Assembly: GCA_029204225.1 (NCBI GenBank)
Contig: CM055095.1
Span: forward strand, 42,123,723 to 42,187,722
Direction of reading: 5' to 3'
DNA from: Diphasiastrum complanatum
Lineage: Eukaryota; Streptophyta; Lycopodiopsida; Lycopodiales; Lycopodiaceae
Length of the DNA stretch: 64,000 nucleotides
The number at the start of each line of letters is the position of its first letter. The first letter of the stretch is position 1. Position numbers and translations under genes: made by a program. Under the pieces are notes generated by a model. It was given only the letters and a program-made list of their open reading frames with translations, was not told where the DNA came from and did no database searches. Below, one piece after another: positions 58,583 through 64,000 of the stretch.

Positions 58583-60904
58583 ATCAATCTTTTTTCTTTC
58601 TCATTTACCCTAAAAATCAATTCTTAGTCTGACTTCAATATCAAATATGTACTTAGAGATGAGATAATTTTCAAATTATCTATATCTACACTGAAGTACT
58701 ATATCGACCTTTAGAAGTACACTAAGTGATAAATTTTTCTATTGGGCCAGATTCTCTCCAATCTAGTAACGTCACCTTCATGTAACCTCAATTTACATGA
58801 ATCTTTGGGTGAAATGCCACTTTACATTGGAAATCAATGTTCAAAAGTTAAAGATACAAACAATTATAGTCTAAGACTATGTACAATTACTTGTAGACCT
58901 GTCATAAATGCTTCTTGGTACCAATACACTTAGAATTTTTCTCAAAAAACTAAGGTACAACCATTTATCCTACCAAAATCTCTAGGAGATCCATCAAGAT
59001 AAAAGTGACTTTAACTCAATTCTGAGTACCCCAGATACTCTCTTGAGTTAAGCGCTCTATTCCTAGAACATATACAAGGAAATAGCAACCATTCAATCAT
59101 GACAGACTTAACTACGTTAATGATTCAGAAATCTGAAATGTCTAGGTATCGAATTCATAAATTTGAAACAAACCCACATTTAGATCTTGATCCAAAGCAT
59201 CAATAAATTAATGAATTATCCATTCACAAAAAGAACCATTAACCTGCAAGTAACTGTTCCATACATTCTTAGGAGACAACGTATAAGATATCAAAGATTT
59301 GAAAAAGTCAGTAATTAGTATTTAATACTAATATACACCTGACTTGTTTCTCAAAATCATAGAATATCTTATCCCGAGTGACAGAAATATACATCTCAAT
59401 AATCAACTATCAATAGAAATTGACATTTGGGTTGAGGAAGTCTAAACTCCACTGAATAAATTGAAAACATGAATAGATTTTGAGCCATATTCACAAATCA
59501 CATATGGAAATATAATTTCATATAACTTTATCATTCCTTAAGAACCAAGTTCTACACTAGAAGGAATTATATGAATCTCAATCCAATTGTCTCGTATTTA
59601 AGAAATTTTTAAAAAATAGAGGTCTAACGAAGTACAGAAATAGATTTCAAGGCTTCTAGATTTTGTAAATAATGAGATACCATTTGGGATCAATCTATAT
59701 CTCATAATTTTCCAAAATACCCAAAACAAAAAACCAATGAATTTCAATAATTACTAACCATCAGTTTACAAATCATTCTCACCCAAGGAATCCCCTTTGG
59801 AATCACTAATGTCCATTCACTTACCCAAAAGGAACACAGATCTCAACAACACCAAATACCATATTGTCCTAGATATCCAATATCTATTTTAGAATTAAGA
59901 AAAAGAACCTAATTCTTTTATAGTTTAGAATTTCTCTTGGTTGTCTTAGTCATTATAAAAAAAATACTCAATAATGCCACAAATAGAATCCAATAGATTC
60001 CTGTATGGAATGTCTTTTATCTCACTTGCAAGATCCAAATCCAATTGCAAAACAGAGATGGTTCCATAAATGGATTATCTAACTTGCCACTCACTTTTTT
60101 CTTAGAATTTTTTATTTCTCAAAATTCTAATTAACACTGGGGAAAAGGAATCCAAATCCCAGAGGCAGTCTTCTTAATTAACTCTCAATTGTTATTCTCA
60201 TTTGCTATGAGTTATAGTTCAGAAATTGAAAATAGATTAACAAAACTGATCGAATAGGTCAACCAATCAACTACCCCTCAAGCTTCATCTCTTTCCTCCC
60301 TTCCAAATATGGTTCAGGCTAAAAGCCCCAAATTTGTACTAGGAAAAAGTTCAATTTGGTATCAATAATACATAACTACAAAACAACCAAACAATTTTGA
60401 CTATGCATTCATTAAGTGCCGCACTTAATTACTGGCAAATCCCCTTATGGATCAACATAGCCACTGTTCCAACAAGATTTACATTATTCTTGGTCTTTAA
60501 ACTGGGAAATCAGTTTTTTGAACTAGAATTGCTAAAAATAGCTTCATGCATGAAATTTTCTCTGATCAATCTACTAAACACCCATGTACCATGCATCCAA
60601 ATATGCATACAAGTCTATCCATACATTTTCATCAACAAAAAAATACTGCACTGAGTTACATGCATGCATGCATCAGAACATTACGAAAAATTTGCAAATT
60701 TTAGCTCAAAAATTGCCAAACTTTTGATAGCCATAACTTTCTCTACATGACGCCAAATTGGTCGCTGTAAAGCACAATACAAAGGGAGAGTAGATCTACA
60801 AGACAATTGCGACATCACCCTGCCACCCAAGGATCAGAAAATCCAATAGGTAGATGGGCGAGTTTTCACTAGTATATATTATCTCCCATGACGAGAGAAT
60901 AATC
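58583..60904. other. AT-rich DNA, probably decayed retroelement, nothing identified
   Basis: No frame with recognisable domains on either strand. It lies between a Ty3 pol end and a Ty3-type short LTR (60905-61050), so it may be the decayed inside of that element (inference). Confidence 0.35.
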
Positions 60905-61050
60905 CTCTTAGGATCTCATATGATTACTAATTACCTTATCGTCCAAGTCCGGAATGACGAGATATAACCAATAACCATATACACTGGAGTGACTGGCTAT
61001 CCATGTCAAGACTTATTCCGAATCCCACATACTGGACATGGACGTAACAT
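60905..61050 (-). repeat. third copy of the short Ty3 LTR
   Basis: Shares CCGGAATGACGAGAT.TAACCAATAA, ACACTGGAGTG and TGGACATGGACGTAACA with the LTRs at 31254 and 31865. More diverged, borders uncertain. Confidence 0.6.
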
Positions 61051-61649
61051 TTATTTAAAGACTTTACTTCATATTTTTGGTCATATCGATGAGATCTTTG
61101 AGCAAATTGTGTTTGGCTGGACCTTTTTTCGGCATTTGAAGCATGAATGGTATAAACCCTTTCAGGTCTTTTGTGAGTTCAATGTTGATGATATCCCACC
61201 TTGTAGCTGCTTGCTAAAGAACGACCTGAACAAAGGACTTAATCATATTCTTTTACATCAATCCAATATTAATGAAGTTGCTTTTGAACTTTACCAACAG
61301 TGGTTTAAATTGGCTAAAATTCTACCCATATATCGAAACATTGATTATGATAACATTATGGAACATGCCCTGCCCTAATTTGCAAACACGTTGTAACGAA
61401 CTTCTTAACTAGATGGTTGCACAGTAAAAGCATTATAGGAAACAGCTTGATGAATGTCATTGATGAGAGTAATTGGATTACTACCAACTTGTATGTGAAT
61501 GGTGTGTCAACATTTCCTTTGTCAAGTTCATGTGTATCAAAGGTAGCATTAGGATGCTTTGGCATTTCTAGCTTTTGTAGCTTGTTGTGCAAAGATCTTA
61601 GCCACGTAATTTGGGAGTTTGGATCCATTCAAGATCCACTTTTTTCCCA
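61051..61649. other. unidentified coding-like stretch and probable copia 5' LTR
   Basis: 60989-61378 is open for 129 codons (EQIVFGWTFFRHLKHEWYKP, VAFELYQQWFKLAKILPIYR) with no recognised domain. The last 200-300 bases before the primer site at 61650 should be a copia 5' LTR, ending CCCA, but its start is not identifiable without the other LTR. Confidence 0.4.
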
Positions 61650-64000
61650 TGGTATCAGAGCTGGTTGGCTGTTATTTTTAGTAAGGTTTTTATCTATGGT
61701 GATATTTGGATGTTTGATCAAGTTCTACCATGATTATGCATTGAATTGTTAATCAAATCTTACTAACCTTTAAGTTGTGAATTGAACTTGTGGATCAAAA
61801 GCATATTCAGGTCTATTGAAGATCAGAGGCCAAGAAAAAGCTATTCATCACACCTAATCATTTGTTGATTGTGAGACTTGTGCATATTCAATACTAACAA
61901 TGCTCTTTTCATTCTATTGTTGACAATCTCCATTTTTTGGATGAACACTCTCCTCAAGTGGATGAACCTTCTCCTTAAGTGGATGACAAACGCTCTTTGA
62001 GTGAGTTTGTAATTCTCCTAAAGGCTGAGCAAAGCTCCCATTTGGATGAAAGATCCCCTTTTGGGTGAACATATTGTAAGCTCCATTGTGAAGAGCCGCA
62101 TTGTAAAGATTGTCATCAATTTTGGCATAAATTTTGGTGTACTTTGTTGAGCATGTAAGTAACTCTCCTTATGTAATTTGATTTGAGCATTTTCTAGAAG
62201 GTTTTAACAATTATGCAAATGTATTTTCAGGTTCTTGGCAGGTTGAGAAACATTCTCATGTGTCTTAGTTCTACATCTAAACATCAAGATTTGACAAGCT
62301 AGTGAAGCTAGTCTTGTGATTCACTAAGTGTGATTATAGATTCACCTATAAAGCTTGTATTTATCACTTGATGGAGTTTATAAACTTTTAGAAGTGAGTT
62401 TTACCTGTAATTTAACAGGTTGTATCAATATCTTAGTGTCTTAATCAAGTTCTGTTCAAAACTAGGTATTCTTGGCATCTTAGTTTTGTGTATTTTCTAA
62501 GAATGCAAGTAACTTTTCACACCATAACTTGATTTGGTCAATTGCTGGAAATTTTGAGAGCTTAAGCAAGAGTGTGTTTAGGTTGGTTTGAGTTTGTAGT
62601 CCATTCTTAGTGCTAGCAAAGTGTTGCATATGTTTCAATCTTCCTTTCTATGCTTGGAAACCATCTAGGTTCAAGATAAAAGTGTTTTAGGGTCCTAGAT
62701 CTTCATAGATCTCCTTATCCATCATTTTTTGAGAGAAAAGTGAGTGCTAGGTTCATTAGCACAGAGCCTAAAAGTTGAAGAATCATTAGATTCATGGCTT
62801 CTAATGGTGGGATCATGTTAGAACCTAATGATAGGTTGGGTTCATCAAACTACTCTACTTGGAAAGTGAGGATAAAGTCCTTACTTCCTTTGAATGATCT
62901 CATGGACATAGTTGCAGGAATTGAAGAGAGACTCCTCATACTTCAAGTGAGGCATGGAATGCCTTGAAGAAGCTCTTTGAATCAAAGTCCACATCTAGGG
63001 TATTGACCCTAAGGAGGCAAATATTTTCTAGTAGGCAAAGAGAGGATGAAAGTGTTCATGTTTTGTCTTGAGGGTTAAGTCCTTCAGTGATGATCTAGCA
63101 TGCATTGATGAAAGCATAAAAGATGGTGAAATAGTCCAAGTTATGTTGAATGGTTTGCTAGATGAAAACCTTGTGCAAAGTTTTGCCATTCAAAGAGTCT
63201 TGCCAAGTGTGGTTGACTTGCAAGAAATCATATTGGCTGAAGAACATGGGTTGCAATCAAAGCTTGATGGTGCATCCTTGCAAGGTGGAGGTGAAGAGGC
63301 TTTTTTCAACAAAAGGAAAAGTCAAAGGCAAAGGTAAAGGCAAAGAGAAATGGTTCAAAGGTGGTAACTTGGATCATGATGATCACTCTTCCTCTTCCTC
63401 TTCTACTAAGAAAGATAAGTCAAAGTTCAAGTGCTTTTATTGTGGGATAAAAGGTCATTTTGCTAATGAATGTCATAAGAAGAAAAGAGAGCAAGGTAAG
63501 AGGCAAAGAATCTAGCAATAGATGAAGAAGAACACAACAATTGTGAATCTCTTGTTATGACTTCAATTTTGCTTGCACATATAGATGGGAATGATCCTTG
63601 GTGGATTGACAGTGGAGCCTCATCTCACATGACAAGACATAAGGAATACTTTTCATGCTTATTGTCTTATGAGGGAGAGAGGAACATCATCTATACTGCA
63701 AATGACGGTCAATGTGACATCAAAGGCATAGGCACAATTCCTATTTCTCTTTCAACAAACAAGAAAGCTAATCTTGAAAATGTATTGTACATTACTTCAC
63801 TCACTAAGAACTTGCTTAGTGCTAGTCAAATGAAAAGGGGCTTGATGTTGAGTTCATTGGAGATGCTTGTTTGATAAGCAAATGCTTAGTGTTAGTTCAA
63901 ATGATTGACAAGGGGCTTGATGTTGAGTTCATTGGAGATGCTTGTATGATAAGCAAATGTGGAACCTTGATTGCTCAAGAAAGGAGGCATGGGAAGCTTT
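61650..64000 (+). mobile_element. Ty1/copia element, 5' part, runs off the window
   Basis: A perfect primer site TGGTATCAGAGC at 61650-61661, then a leader of about 1.1 kb that matches the reverse complement of 1987-2372 in its second half. Gag and protease follow. Same family as the fragment at 1449-2372 and related to the one at 29528. Confidence 0.88.
62794..64000 (+). pseudogene. copia gag-protease, frameshifted, 3' end outside window
   Basis: ATG at 62794 (MASNGGIMLEPNDR). A 103-bp deletion at about 62945, bounded by CAAG in the intact relative at 1449-1986, shifts the frame. Further shifts occur near 63060 and 63330. The zinc knuckle is [14 protein letters not shown] (near 63432-63473) and the protease site WWIDSGASSHM (near 63600). 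After the conserved NVLYITSLTKNLLS block a 70-76-bp tandem duplication (63813-63882 and 63883-63958) disrupts the pre-integrase region. Confidence 0.9.

Overview
The window is nuclear DNA of a seed plant. The signs are a MIKC-type MADS-box gene with canonical plant exon sizes, Ty1/copia and Ty3 chromovirus retrotransposons primed by initiator-Met tRNA, a BED/DUF659/hAT-dimerisation transposase, and long (GA)n, (TA)n and (GT)n runs. One gene intron of about 14.6 kb, packed with decayed elements, points to a large transposon-rich genome. A gymnosperm or early-diverging angiosperm fits, but the species cannot be fixed from the sequence. No bacterial-type features, rRNA genes, intact tRNA genes or CRISPR arrays were seen.

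Layout. 1-1448: Ty3 chromovirus fragment (RNase H, integrase), broken. 1449-2372: 5' part of a Ty1/copia element on the minus strand, joined directly to the Ty3 fragment. 2373-4182: short repeats and microsatellites around a CCCTCC-rich minisatellite. 4183-10521: a hAT-like DNA transposon with about 158-bp inverted ends made of GGTACCGCGG motifs lying inside (TA)n. It carries an intron-containing transposase pseudogene with an unusual AT-hook tail and a second, convergent small gene. 10662-13721: a chromovirus with paired LTRs and large internal deletions. 15.3-17.3 kb: a (CA)/(GT) and palindrome-rich minisatellite region.

18373-34219: the only clear host gene, a MADS-box gene of which exons 2-7 are present. 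The MADS-domain exon lies upstream of the window or is lost. Exons 2-5 cluster at 18.4-19.2 kb. Exons 6-7 are at 33.9-34.2 kb, across an intron holding Ty3 and copia remnants, a Ty3 LTR, a short-LTR Ty3 relic and a solo LTR.

34.2-41.1 kb: a possible tRNA-derived retroposon with an 18-bp target duplication, copia and Ty3 remnants, and a 2.3-kb terminal-inverted-repeat element built of hairpin units. 41.7-56.7 kb: a large diverged inverted repeat whose left arm is split by a nearly complete copia element (42133-52881, target duplication ACATT). That element is itself split by a second, non-autonomous copia element (44622-49173, target duplication GATGC). 56.8-61.4 kb: coding-like relics of unknown family and another chromodomain remnant. 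61.65-64 kb: the 5' part of a copia element of the same family as the one at 1.4-2.4 kb.

Most of the window is therefore a stratigraphy of transposable elements around one developmental regulator gene. Only the MADS-box gene looks like a working host gene. Among elements, the copia at 42-53 kb is the best preserved: its reading frame is continuous across the nested insertion except for one stop codon.
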